64,000 bases of DNA from positions 2,854,501 through 2,918,500 of the forward strand of contig OZ014412.1 in assembly GCA_963965975.1 (NCBI GenBank). Reading direction: 5' to 3'. The translations under genes were made by a program, and so were the position numbers. This document shows, one piece after another, positions 49,040 through 60,031 of the stretch. How positions within the stretch are numbered: the stretch's first letter is position 1; each line of letters begins with the position of its first letter. The DNA comes from Xestospongia bergquistia. Its lineage: Eukaryota; Porifera; Demospongiae; Haplosclerida; Petrosiidae. The notes under the pieces are model-generated. The model was not told the origin of the DNA, searched no databases, and worked only from the letters and a program-made list of their open reading frames with translations.

Positions 49040-49141
49040 ATACATTTCAACATCTCCTTCAGCTTTAGTTGACAGATAAAGAAGAGACAAGAGACAGAGA
49101 CACACACTATTAAAATAGATTGATTGTCTTAACTTGTTCAT
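49040..49141 (-). pseudogene. Orphan signal-peptide exon
   Basis: ATG at 49141, then MNKLRQSIYFNSVCLCLLSL and a typical cleavage region (STKAEGD), with a gtaagt donor after 102 bases, phase 0. The class II gene beginning at 48728 needs phase 1, so it cannot simply be an alternative first exon of that gene. It lies downstream of the fibrinogen-like pseudogene and has no partner exon. Confidence 0.5.
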
Positions 49142-49419
49142 GTTTTGTCTACAAAATAGTATATACACTAACTAAATTAACTACATGACTGTCAATTGTT
49201 GATCAATATATTAGTTATTAAAACTGACCACATCATAATACCTTATAGTTTATTATATACAAACTATATAACTATATATATTATATTAGTTAATGTAAAC
49301 CAATATATAGTTAAACCACCAAGGTCCTTTACTGCTAATGTCACATAAACCACTACTATTATCATTGTCATACTATATTGGTTTATTTTCTTTGTAAAAA
49401 TTTCATACCATTTAGATAA

Positions 49420-49830
49420 AATGTCCACCAGCTCTGTCTCTAACTAGTTCATCTCCAACAGTACCAGAATAACTTCATACATTAAGTGTTTACTCAGTGG
49501 TACTGTCTACAATACTGAACGTAGACTACGGGGCATAAGCTGTGTTGTTTTCAAAGTCTCCAAATTCCACTCGAAGAGAGTTTGTTCCATCTTGTGTAAG
49601 TTGATGTAATTTACTTAAAGCTAAACAAAATTCTCCAGTAATGTTACCAAAACCTTCCTCAAAATATCAATATCACAATAGATCTAGTAGAGTATAAGAT
49701 ACAATACATATATCATTAATTACCTCAAATGGTGTCTGTCCATCAGGGTTAATAATATATATATATACCACAAGTAGTATAACCTGACTCAAAACATTCC
49801 TTATAATCTGTTAGATTTACTAGATTTGAC
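49420..49830 (-). pseudogene. Fibrinogen C-terminal (FReD) domain pseudogene
   Basis: Minus-strand pieces in domain order: DYKECFESGYTTCGIY and, after a frame shift at an AT run, INPDGQTPFE (about 49820-49730). Then EEGFGNITGEF, LALSKLHQLT, SLRVEFGDFENNTAYA (about 49660-49555), and SYSGTVGDELVRD (about 49475-49440). These match the FReD landmarks (C-x-Y-x-I-x-P, GEFWLGL..H.LT, LRV, GYSGTAGD). Several stops and shifts interrupt it, and the usual tryptophan in GEFWLGL is cysteine. FReDs are carbohydrate or acetyl-group binding domains in secreted lectins and receptors. Confidence 0.75.
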
Positions 49831-49989
49831 AAATGTAAAATAGTACAAAGTATAGACAATAGATACTTATCTTACATGGACAAGAATTAGGTCTTGTAGA
49901 TGGACAGAGATAAACCTAGTAGGACTAGTTTCTTTCAAATAAAATCTCTTTCCCCTGTTATTTGATCAGTTACATTATTAAATTGCTTA

Positions 49990-50110
49990 CTAGCCTGGTG
50001 TAAAAATGTTAAACGTAGTGTTAAGTACATTTGGTATAAGTTGGTATATTTTACCAAGTCCTAGCCAAAACTCTTTAGTAAAGTTACCAAACTCTTCCTC
50101 ATAGTCAACC
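49990..50110 (-). pseudogene. Second FReD fragment
   Basis: Reads DYEEEFGNFTKEFWLGLGKI, then YQL, a better preserved copy of the same FReD segment as at about 49660. It then loses similarity. No other FReD exon adjoins it upstream. Confidence 0.7.
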
Positions 50111-50543
50111 CTGTTATGATAAAATCAACAGATTAATTTATCTTCTTCAAAAGACAATCCATCCACGACCATCATCATTAGGTATTTTAATAGTAACAGT
50201 CAAACAATTGAATAATTAGTCAAAGTAGATTAATTTGAAATGACAATTACAACTGCTAACAATTTCAATTTTATCATAACAAATATGCCAGTATACAAAG
50301 TGTTGATGCTGTTGCCATGACAACTACAAGTTTGTCTCAATATGCTATTATATGACCAGTAGATTTACTGAATGGATATGTCCATTGAATTATTACTGAA
50401 TAAAGTTCATAATTTGCTTGAATAATATTATCATCAGTACATTCCTCTGGTAATCTTCATACTTGATTTTATAGTGTAATTTCATTCATAAATTTATATA
50501 ATCATAATATCAAATTATATAATGACAGCTGTACAATGTACTT

Positions 50544-53089
50544 TTAATATTTTATCACACCATATGCAGCACATGTGTTCATTTCTAGTTCAGTAGTAGG
50601 TAATGTATTAGTGATCATATCAACATTCTCATATTGAGGTATAACTTGATGAGGGTCATTATCTGTTAGTGGATTAACAGGAGATGGTACAGTACCTACA
50701 ATGTAATAATATATTATACTCAAGTGAGATCATTACTCAATACTATATATATAAACACACACACACACACACACACTGTTATTAGTCAATATTATATCAT
50801 ACCATATGCTACACATGTTGTCATCTCTAGTTCAGTAGTATGATGGTAATTAGTAATATTCTGATATTGAGGTATACCAGTCATTACTTGATGTTGTACA
50901 GTATCTAGTAGTGACTTATATAAGAGACTGTGTATATAAAATGTAGTTAACTGTACCTTGTCTCAGTGACTTAGTTCTTTTTATCCTATATATCATTATA
51001 AGTACTAGTACAGTACATACCAGTATTAGAACTGACACACCCACTAGACTACCAGTGATACTACCTACAATATAAAGATAATTTTATAATTATATGTAAT
51101 ATATAATATTAACTACACTACCTATTATTAGATTTTCGTGAACATTTTTTAACTGTAGTAGTAGTAGTATGTACTATATAATACAATTACATATAATGAT
51201 AACTCACTACTATCACATATGTATGTACATAGTATAGGTATGGTTAATAGTAATAACAATTATACCTGTTATAGTAGGTACTTCACTAGTACTATTAGTG
51301 ATATTAATAGATATCACAGTAGATGTTCTAGAAGGTTTTATAGATATATTACCAGTGATACTAATATCAGTTAATATAACAGCTGGATTAAAACATTTCT
51401 TGCTGCCTTGAGGTAGTACTCCATCACATGCATATAATGTCCAATTATTACTAGGAGGTATATCACTGAAACATTTAGTAAAAATAAGTTGATTGTTACG
51501 AGAGAGATCTTCATTATCAAAAAGATGAAGTCTATGATCACACTGTAGATGTAGATGTACTTCATTTATTGTACTTCCATTAACAAAGATAAACTGAAGA
51601 CATAATATATCATTTGATGTATTAGTTATAATTAACTGTTGTAGATCATGACTACCTGTTATCAAAGATAGTAATGACATATATAAAAAATTATCTAAAA
51701 CATTTAATATACTTACTGGTAACTACTGAAGTAGTTTGAAATATCTGTCTATGCTTATATTGTAAGAATATACATGTAGTAAACTTCTCTCTAGAAGGAA
51801 GATCAATTACTGATATTATAGTCTTATATCCATTAAAGTCAGTGATAATAGTAACATTAGTACTGTTATAACAATCAGAAGAGTTCTTTAAATTACAACT
51901 CATCACTGTTGTATTGATAATAGGTTGAGTACAGAGTTGAGTGAACTGTAAGAGAGTATGTCATGTGACATATTAATAGATCATGTGATAACTTACTGGT
52001 ATTATTTCAAAGTGATAGGTCCAGTCATTATCTTGACGATGTGTCAAATAATTGTTATAGGCAACATCAATTGTTTTGTCTATGAAAATGAAGTATAATG
52101 TAACAATAAATAAAGTAAAGATGCAAGCCATATAATCTAATTATTATACTATAATTATATTAATGGGGTCCTAGTATGACTAATTGAATGTAAAAAGTGT
52201 TATATTATAATAACAATATTCTTTATTCATATCTCACTTATTTTTACATCAATATATTATAATGTCTTAATAGTTTAGTCAATTTTATAATTAGAAATTA
52301 TATCACATAGTAAAGTAAACTAAAGTATAGCAGATCAAATCACTGAATTATAAAATTAACATGATCATTATTAACCTGTTTTAAACATTATAGTGTTACT
52401 GTTCAATATTCCAATTCCTGCTCCATTGATTGTAGTAATATTAAGTCTATATTCTCCATTAGTTAGGTCAATAGGACAATAAGTATAGCTAGTAGTATAG
52501 ATTACTTCTGATGACATCACTTCTTCTCCTACACTTAATGTCACTTGATACCACACACTTAACTGTCCTAATGTGAATGGAGGAGACCAGGAGAACACAA
52601 TACAACAATGATCTAATTGATAACCTTGGAGATCAGAGACAGCTCCAGGAGGACCTAAGTTGAGATGTCTTTTTAATATTTTGTTAATTATAGTAACCTT
52701 GAACATAAACAGCAGCTAATGAAGTCAATATTGGTGTGTTAACACTATGATCAGCTCTACACCCAACTCTAGTACCATTGAGTGTACTAGTTACAAAAAA
52801 AGTAGTTGAGACTTTTATACCACCATCAGGTAGATTAATATTCTTCAATGTTGGAGTTAGAGATCCACCACTAAAGATGTAATTGAATGAGAGAGTATAT
52901 CCTGTTAAGTTAGTAGCACATTCAAACGTCACATTATGATTGAGGTAGACATATTGTGTCTCTGGTACAATAGTAAAGATACCTATAAAATAATGTCAGT
53001 ATTAACATAATACTTATATTGTACTTACTAGTAACACAAGGTATAATATACCAGCTGTAAGTTAATAGTAGGATCAGTAGACCTATCAT
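50544..53089 (-). CDS. Hybrid receptor: class II ectodomain, class I/plus-strand-type tail
   Basis: Exons: 53089-53029 (class II signal MIGLLILLLTYSW), 52982-52698 (Ig: VTFECATN, VGCRADH), 52654-52376 (FN3), 52079-51997 and 51945-51717 (beta module), 51655-51266 (membrane-proximal: LCLQFIFVNG, NNWTLYACDG), 51064-50957 (transmembrane SLVGVSVLILVCTVLVLIM, RIKRTKSLRQ), 50904-50803 and 50695-50544 (tails). Phases agree if the membrane-proximal exon is joined directly to the transmembrane exon: 562 residues. A micro-exon homologous to those at 21884 and 38198 is present (51152-51122) but is 31 bp instead of 30, so including it would break the frame. A scrap of the plus-strand-type stalk remains at about 51230-51205. 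Tail one has PQYQNI and ends VAYGMI at 50792 if unspliced; tail two has PQYENVDMI and AAYGVIKY. Shows that heads and tails of the two classes are exchangeable. Confidence 0.85.
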
Positions 53090-53329
53090 CATAGCACCTC
53101 TATATAGTAACCACGCCCATTTAATATAAGGAACATTAATGATCGTAGATATAACCAGATGTCTTATGTAAACAAATTAGTAATTATTAGAAATAATATT
53201 TTAAAAATTAACAAAGGTCAAAGGTCATCTAGCCATTGGGACATGTCATTGACAATATAAAAATCATGTGGTCATCTGATTAACAATCAACTAGAGCAGC
53301 TGTTTCTTTAAAGTTTTTTATTCTTTAAT

Positions 53330-54120
53330 ATTTTATCACACCTTATGCAGCACATATGTTAATCTCTAGTCATATTCACATTCTCATATTGAGGTATATC
53401 TTGATGAGGGACAGTATCTGTTAGTAAATTAACCAGGTACCAGTACCTATAATGGATAATACCATTTACAAACTATTCCCACTCTTAGTATTACCTTGTC
53501 TCAGTAACTTACTTCTTCCTATCCAGCATATCACTATATGTACTAGTACAGTACATACCAGTATTAGAACTGACACACCCACTAAACTACCTATATATTA
53601 CAGTAATACATTATACAGTATACATATAATATAATTATATGACAACAGTTTTCATATTGAGAGTCAACTATTTACTAACTTATAATAATATAACTAGTAG
53701 TGTTTATATTATTGTCATATTTATTACCTCCTAATATACTAGCAGCTGTTATAAACACTTTATTAACTTGTGTATCATCTATATAACATACATAGAGATA
53801 TAATAATGATAACAAATGTACTAATGATTACTTACTAGTCAAATAGTCACATGGGTAATGCTGTAATCATTGAAACATAACATGATACAGGACAAGTCAT
53901 TTCAAGAAATGGATAAGTTGGTTCCAATCCAATAATAGTGATATTAGTATATGATATTGCCCACTCATCTGATAATCTATCCTCCTCTTCAATATCATAT
54001 ACATACATATTATATATACCACTAGGTTTATCATATGTACATCCAATTACTGTACTACTACATACTGGAGAACACATCAATGATATATTTGTACTATAAG
54101 TATTAATTGTTGTTATCAAT
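53330..54120 (-). pseudogene. Class I receptor 3' half, pseudogene
   Basis: Membrane-proximal exon piece from about 54080 (SPVCSSTVIGCTYDKPSG, then YVYDIEEEDRLSDEW) whose end is shifted into a stop near 53850. A stalk exon (about 53762-53712), a transmembrane exon (about 53605-53495) and a tail exon follow; the tail has lost the segment between YENVNM and the C-terminus and carries TAA in place of the AYG tyrosine (GCA TAA GGT). No signal, Ig or FN3 exon is present. Confidence 0.85.
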
Positions 54121-54129
54121 TGTTATTAA

Positions 54130-54659
54130 TACGTGTAAAATATAAATTGATAAAAAAAACAATTTAATAATTATTAATTTTAGATAACTACTATATAATA
54201 TTGTTGTTAATTTGAAATATATTTATAGTAGGCTGGTTATATTGAATTAATATTTTATAATAACATTTTAAGTATTTATATCACACCTCTCAGTAGTAAA
54301 TATTGGATCATCTCCAAATTAATAATACAGTAACACAACATACTAATATTATGATGTTAATAATATTCACATGATTTGTCTCATGACTTATTAAGTACTT
54401 TATGGTAAGCAGAGAACTGTTAAAACTTTTATTATTATTAGTAAGTACTAAATATAATAATAAAATAAATTATCACAATATCTTATATAATTTGAGTAAA
54501 TCTGTTTTGTTTATTTTAATATAAACTATTTACATTTAGTATGTTGTTAATAAGTGATATATATTTGTTTAACTTGTCCTTGTCAAATTGAACAAGATTT
54601 TATTAACATAAACACGCACACAGGAAGATAGAGATAGTGCACTGTAGTTAGTTAGTTAG
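54130..54659. other. Intergenic, no gene seen
   Basis: AT-rich sequence; the right end carries the standard class II downstream flank (acacgcacacaggaagatag, tgcactgtagttagttagtt). No exon seen. Confidence 0.5.
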
Positions 54660-54739
54660 TTATTGTCTTATAATAACACCATATGCATCACACTCCTTCA
54701 TTGTAATCATGTCAGTAATAACCTCTCTCTGTTTAGTTC
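54660..54739 (-). pseudogene. Orphan class II tail exon
   Basis: An intact 80-bp tail exon (GTKQREVITDMITMKE, CDAYGVIIRQ) with acceptor and stop, but no class II exons upstream; beyond it lies only duplicated intergenic DNA. Same situation as at 40105-40184. Confidence 0.85.
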
Positions 54740-55633
54740 CTACAATAACATATCAATGAAATATTTTATTATTTTAAGATCTTAGAATGATAATTACAAT
54801 TCCATGTGAAATTAATTATAATATTTATTTACAAACATATACAATATAGTATTATCAATAGGTTGAGTACAGATTTAAATGGATTATAGGACATAATGTG
54901 ATATGACATATTAATTATTAATAGATCATGTGATCACTTCCTGGTATTTTATAGTAATAGGTCCAATTATTATTCTGATAATAAATCATGTGACTAAGAT
55001 AGGAGACACTGACAAAAGGATCTGTGAAAAAGTTATATTTTCTTACTGATATCATTTACTTTTACATTACCTGTTATGAGCTATAAATTGTACATTATAT
55101 ATCATTTAAAATAAATCCTATATGTACAAATACAATATCATTCATTCATCTTCATTAGAACTCATTACCAATTCTAGACATTGTCATGGCTAGACTATTT
55201 ATATACTCTATCATTGATGTAGTAAGTGTATGATATTGTAGTTTTATATAATTATATACACACAATATAATAATTATATTATGTGAATATATTTGATCCA
55301 AATGTCATATTTATGAGGGAGTGTACAAGTATAATATCTTAATTGAGTTAGTAGTTGTTGTTGTCATCATATTTTCTAATGAATATTAGTAAGCTATTAC
55401 AGATATTCTACTCAGAAAGGTGTAAAATGGTGTAAAAACTTGTTAAAATTTTAATAGAAACATTCACAGACAAGTCTTATTTGAAAGATAACTCAATAGA
55501 TATAGAAATGAGTAACTACAGTAGTAATGAAAAGGAGATTTTGGTGATAATAATTCAATGTCAAATTGATAATTTATGTAAAGAATTTATCTTCTGTATG
55601 CTCAAAGTTAAGATATTTAATATAACATTATTT
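54740..55633. other. Intergenic, paralogous to 44.6-45.2 kb
   Basis: Contains a worn class II beta-module exon piece (about 54940-55030) and the segment shared with 44620-45170. No intact gene. Confidence 0.65.
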
Positions 55634-55697
55634 ATCACCATAGTAATAAATCTCACATTGATGTACTTCCAACATAACCATAACTGAAGACACCAGT
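55634..55697 (-). pseudogene. SRCR 3' scrap
   Basis: Reads GVFSYGYVGSTSM and continues into the same flank as the end of the SRCR exon at 36671 ('gagatttattactatg'). Only the last residues of the domain are present. From 55700 to 56420 the DNA is the duplicate of 35690-36238. Confidence 0.75.
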
Positions 55698-56459
55698 AAT
55701 GACATATCACATTATTATATTATAATGTTATTATATAGTATTATTATTATATTGGATGATGCCTTAACTGATATTCAGTGATAGTATTTGAACAACCTGA
55801 TATATAGTATCAGGTTGATATGTAATATGAGTGTACATACTCTACTAAGTTTATTATCAGTAGTAGTAGTATAGTAATATAATGTATTATATACTGATAT
55901 ATAATAATATTAACTACAACAGTATATCATCATACTTTATTTAATATGAACAGCTGTTAAGTTATAATCTAAACTTGATAGACATCATTATATGACTAAT
56001 AAGAACGAAAGTTGATAGTTCATTTTAATATTGTCTTCAGTAACATAAAATATACTCAATGTATATATTCTATGTGGTTATATACATGTACATGTACATG
56101 TATATTGTGATTTGGTCTATAGTACATATATTAGTACATGTAGTTAAGTTATTGTATCATACTTTATAATGAGAGATAATATTGACAGCTGCTATAATGA
56201 TACAACGTGATCACATGAAGTTTATATTAATAAATTAATAACTAGTCTTATAATAAACACTAAATAATTCAACAACTTATAATAAAACATAACAGAATAA
56301 AATAATAAAATAATAAACTAAAAAATGACACATTATAATATTAAACAAGTCAACAGTGAGTTAAAAACATATTAATATCATTTTAAAGGTGATGTGTAGA
56401 GGAGGTTACTGTTGTTGATTGTCCTCCATTATTGTAAGAACCCTGGGTGGGATTCAAGT

Positions 56460-59050
56460 TCAGGAGGACATGGCGAAAGTTTTTACATGAACTGTCACAT
56501 CTTTTTTCTTGACTTCAGAGTACTGAGCTGTCAAAGGTCCATTATATGGAGGTACATGAAGTTCATCTCCACCATGGTATGAAGGTATAGGAGGTGGTTT
56601 GTCATTATCAACTGAGTAAGGTGGAATGAGAGTAGGAACTGTATCATATTGTAGAGATAAAGATTGTGGTTTCTTGTTTACTTCAGCATAGACAGGATTT
56701 GAATATAACTATAATGAAGATCAGATGTGACTATTAATATTAATAATTCTAATTTAAAGGAATGATGACTAACCCCTGATATTAGATTGACTTGAATGTT
56801 TTATAACTAATGGTGAGTTCAATTGCTCATTTTAATATCAAATAAATGTTCTATTTTATTTAATGTATTGTGTAGATATTGTATAGGATATAGAAACCTA
56901 ACTCCTGTTCTTAGTATTGAACATGTAATTAACAATAGTATACCTTTTCTAAGTTATTGTCTTTGATACTTCTAAAATATGATCATTGAACTGTTAACAC
57001 ATATGATTGTATTAGCTTACCTTAGAGAAACAGTTAATGGACTACCACTTGGTTTGTTATCTATATTGAGAGTTTTAAAGTTTTAAGAAATTACAAGAGT
57101 GTCTGACTTTTCTTTTGTCTTCTAATCATTATACAACCAGTTAGAACTAGTACTATAGCAATTAGTATGATAACAATAATACCTCCAACAACCCCAATAA
57201 CATAATATAGTCCAACAGATGATGATGATGATGTTGTTGTAGTGACTGTCAAAGTAGTAGTTATTTTTATTAGAATAATTAAATTAATACTTGTTACATT
57301 AATATGAAATGATCTTAAAAAGCAATAGATAGAACCTGATATATATATATAAATTTAAATGATATAATCGTTATATTTACAATTAACAATTACAAAACTT
57401 TTTTTAAAAAACATAAGACACACTAACTAAGTTTGAAGATGTAGTAATTGTCTGAACTATAATTTGTAATAAAAATATTGAAATACTTGTAGTTTCTATA
57501 TATCATTACAAGTTAATATGACAATAACATTTAAATACATTATTGTATACTTCCTAATAATTGATGTATAATTTGTCATGATTACAGTTGTAGACAATGT
57601 AGTAAGTTTACCTAATGTTGTCGATGATTTTAAATAATTGATTTTTAAACTTAATTAATATTTTTATATCAAACAGTCTTACTATGATATTCAGATGATG
57701 TTATTACAATAGTTGTAGATAATCTACTAAGTATACCTGATGATGTTGTTGTTTCTAAATAATTGATTACTTTAAAATTAAATTATTTTTCATATCAAAC
57801 AATCTTACTATAATATTGAGATGATGTTGCTATATCTCTAGTACTAGTAATAACTGGTTTTTCATCAGGAATAATAACTGTATGAGAAGTAATCATATCA
57901 CACTTTATAATAACATTTCAATATTTTAATAACCTTTAGTCTTATTAGGGTATCCATCTCCTAGTATATTAACTGGTACCACTGTTATAATGTAGGTATA
58001 TCCAGCTAGTACTCCAGTCAATGTAATGTTAGTAACAGTAGTTATATTAACAGTTAGTGAACCTGATATGTTATGATAGACTTTGTAGTACAAGAGAGGA
58101 GGACTAGAGGAGAGAGGAGGAGACTAAAGGAAACTAAAATAATATTAAGTGATTATTAATAATGTTATACCTCCCATAAAATAGAAATATTATAGTCCTC
58201 TGTGTTATTAGTGATAGTATAAGTGATTAGTGGTACAGCTTGTAGAACTAGTAAAGCATATTACTTAAGATATTAAAACTGTTCAATTCTTACCATCCAG
58301 AGTGAACATAGTATATTGACTATAGGGTCCTAATCTATTGATAGCATCAGACCCTGCTACTCTGAATTGATACTCTACTGACTGAGAGAGACCAGTAGAT
58401 ACTTTAATAGTGGTGATATTACTACCAGTACTAGGACTATTGATCAATATATTATCGCTGGTTGTCCTGATCTCAACAGTGTAGTCAACTATACAGTTAG
58501 GGTAAAGAGTAGGAGGTGACCAGTTTAGAATAACTGAAGTGTTTGTGAGAGCTATAAAACCCAGTCCTGTAGGAGCATAACTTGGAGGGCCTTATAATTA
58601 TAGTACATGTTAGTTATATATATGATACTGTTAGTGACATACCTGATATCATAATAGTACAAGTCATTGAATCTCTATCTTCACACTTGACTTGCACTCC
58701 ATTCTTATGAGTAGTGGCAATAAAGCTTAAATTAGTTGTTATTCCAGGATTGTTAACACTCACAAGAGCAGCAGTAAATCCAGTATTACCAAAATGAATA
58801 ACTTTTCCAGAACGTACTGTAGCAATTTTATATGATAGAGGAGAATACCAAACTGCTACATTGCCTGATATTGTACAAGTGACTTCTCCTTGTGTCTGTG
58901 GACATACTCCATGATTACAATCTATACTTGTAACTGAAGCTTCTATTTTTACTATAAGAAATAAACTTCAAATATTGTATTATAATATATTAACTCACTT
59001 ATGATAAGTAAGAGAATAGAAATCAAATATGTTGTAGCACACTTATTCAT
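56460..59050 (-). CDS. Class III Ig-FN3-FN3 receptor with multi-tyrosine tail
   Basis: Exons: 59050-58999 (signal MNKCATTYLISILLLII), 58951-58643 (Ig-like: GEVTCTISG, VQVKCEDRD), 58590-58294 (FN3: VILNWSPPTL, QFRVAGSD), 58247-58171 with 58123-57934 (second FN3, split by a phase-0 intron: SILWESPPLSS, TVVPVNILGDGYPNKT), 57877-57809 and 57754-57683 (Ser/Thr stalk), 57245-57108 (transmembrane IGVVGGIIVIILIAIVLVL), 57060-57021, 56971-56944, 56708-56460. Phases agree if the transmembrane exon uses a gtcaga donor (47-bp intron): 506 residues. The tail has PVYAEV, LQYDTV (fits L-x-Y-x-x-V), PPYSVD, PPYNGP and AQYSEV with many prolines, suiting SH2 and SH3 partners. Its last bases align with the tail exon at 36239-36340 but one frame off. 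Different family from classes I and II. Confidence 0.85.
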
Positions 59051-60031
59051 TTTGTCTAAATGGATCATTAACTTATGATATTATAATAGACTTAATTATG
59101 AAGATGATGTTTTTGTGGGTTAAGTTTATATATTATAGTGTAATATCTATTTATAATAACACATGGACTACTAAATAAATAATACACACCTCTCAAACCA
59201 CAACAATAGTGTAATTCTCTGTATTCTTTGTAATTCTTTGTGGTACAGCCTGTTGTACTAATTAATGAAGTATTCATAACTTTTTTATAAAAACTATACA
59301 TATTTTCTTCACACTGTTCAGTGTAAAGGCACTTCCTAAATATTAACTATACACAGTGATGTATCACGTCCTGTTAGACCTATAGGCATTTTCTGATGGA
59401 AATATCATCTATAATGTTGGTAATGTCATACTTAATAATGATCAATGTTAAAACTGTAAAATTACTAATTATGTACAGAGATACCTCATAACTGTTGGTT
59501 ATAAAGGAAATGAAGTACATAAGTTATGATAGTTAATGTAAACCACATGTTATATTACTCATTGTGTGGTCATTGTTAAGTACTATATATGACCTGATTT
59601 ACAATAAGGGACCACTTCTGTCAAAGCATTTGTAATGTGACTTATGAAAAAAGACCACTTTTAAAGCACTTCAAAAACAGTTTTATATGCATACATGCAG
59701 TTACAATGAACAGTTGTCCATATATAGCAACTGTGTATGTACAAAAACTTTTACATGTTATATCAGATAACAGAATATACTTAAGATGTTAAATGATGTA
59801 AACTTTGTTAGTTCAATGATAGTAATAATGTAGTAACATAAAAAAAAAAATAATAATGGAGTAATATAAATAAAGTATTCACTTTATTATTTATTTTGTT
59901 ACCAATAAGTAATAACTTAATAATAACTTTTCTAAGTGAGTATTTTTATTCTTTATAACAAAACATTAAACATACTGTCATGACATAAATTGACTGACTT
60001 TGTATAAAAAAGTTTTAAGTAAAAAATGTTC
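59051..60031. other. Intergenic, no gene seen
   Basis: Separates the two class III genes. No exon supported; a 69-codon open frame at 59092-59301 has no recognisable features. Confidence 0.55.

Noticed and set aside
23743-53634. Recurrent plus-strand frames of about 60 codons at 23743, 26786, 33234 and 53452
   Set aside because: They are the antisense of conserved class I transmembrane exons; their similarity reflects the minus-strand coding sequence.
59092-59301. 69-codon minus-strand frame between the class III genes
   Set aside because: No domain, no splice connection and an unconvincing composition.
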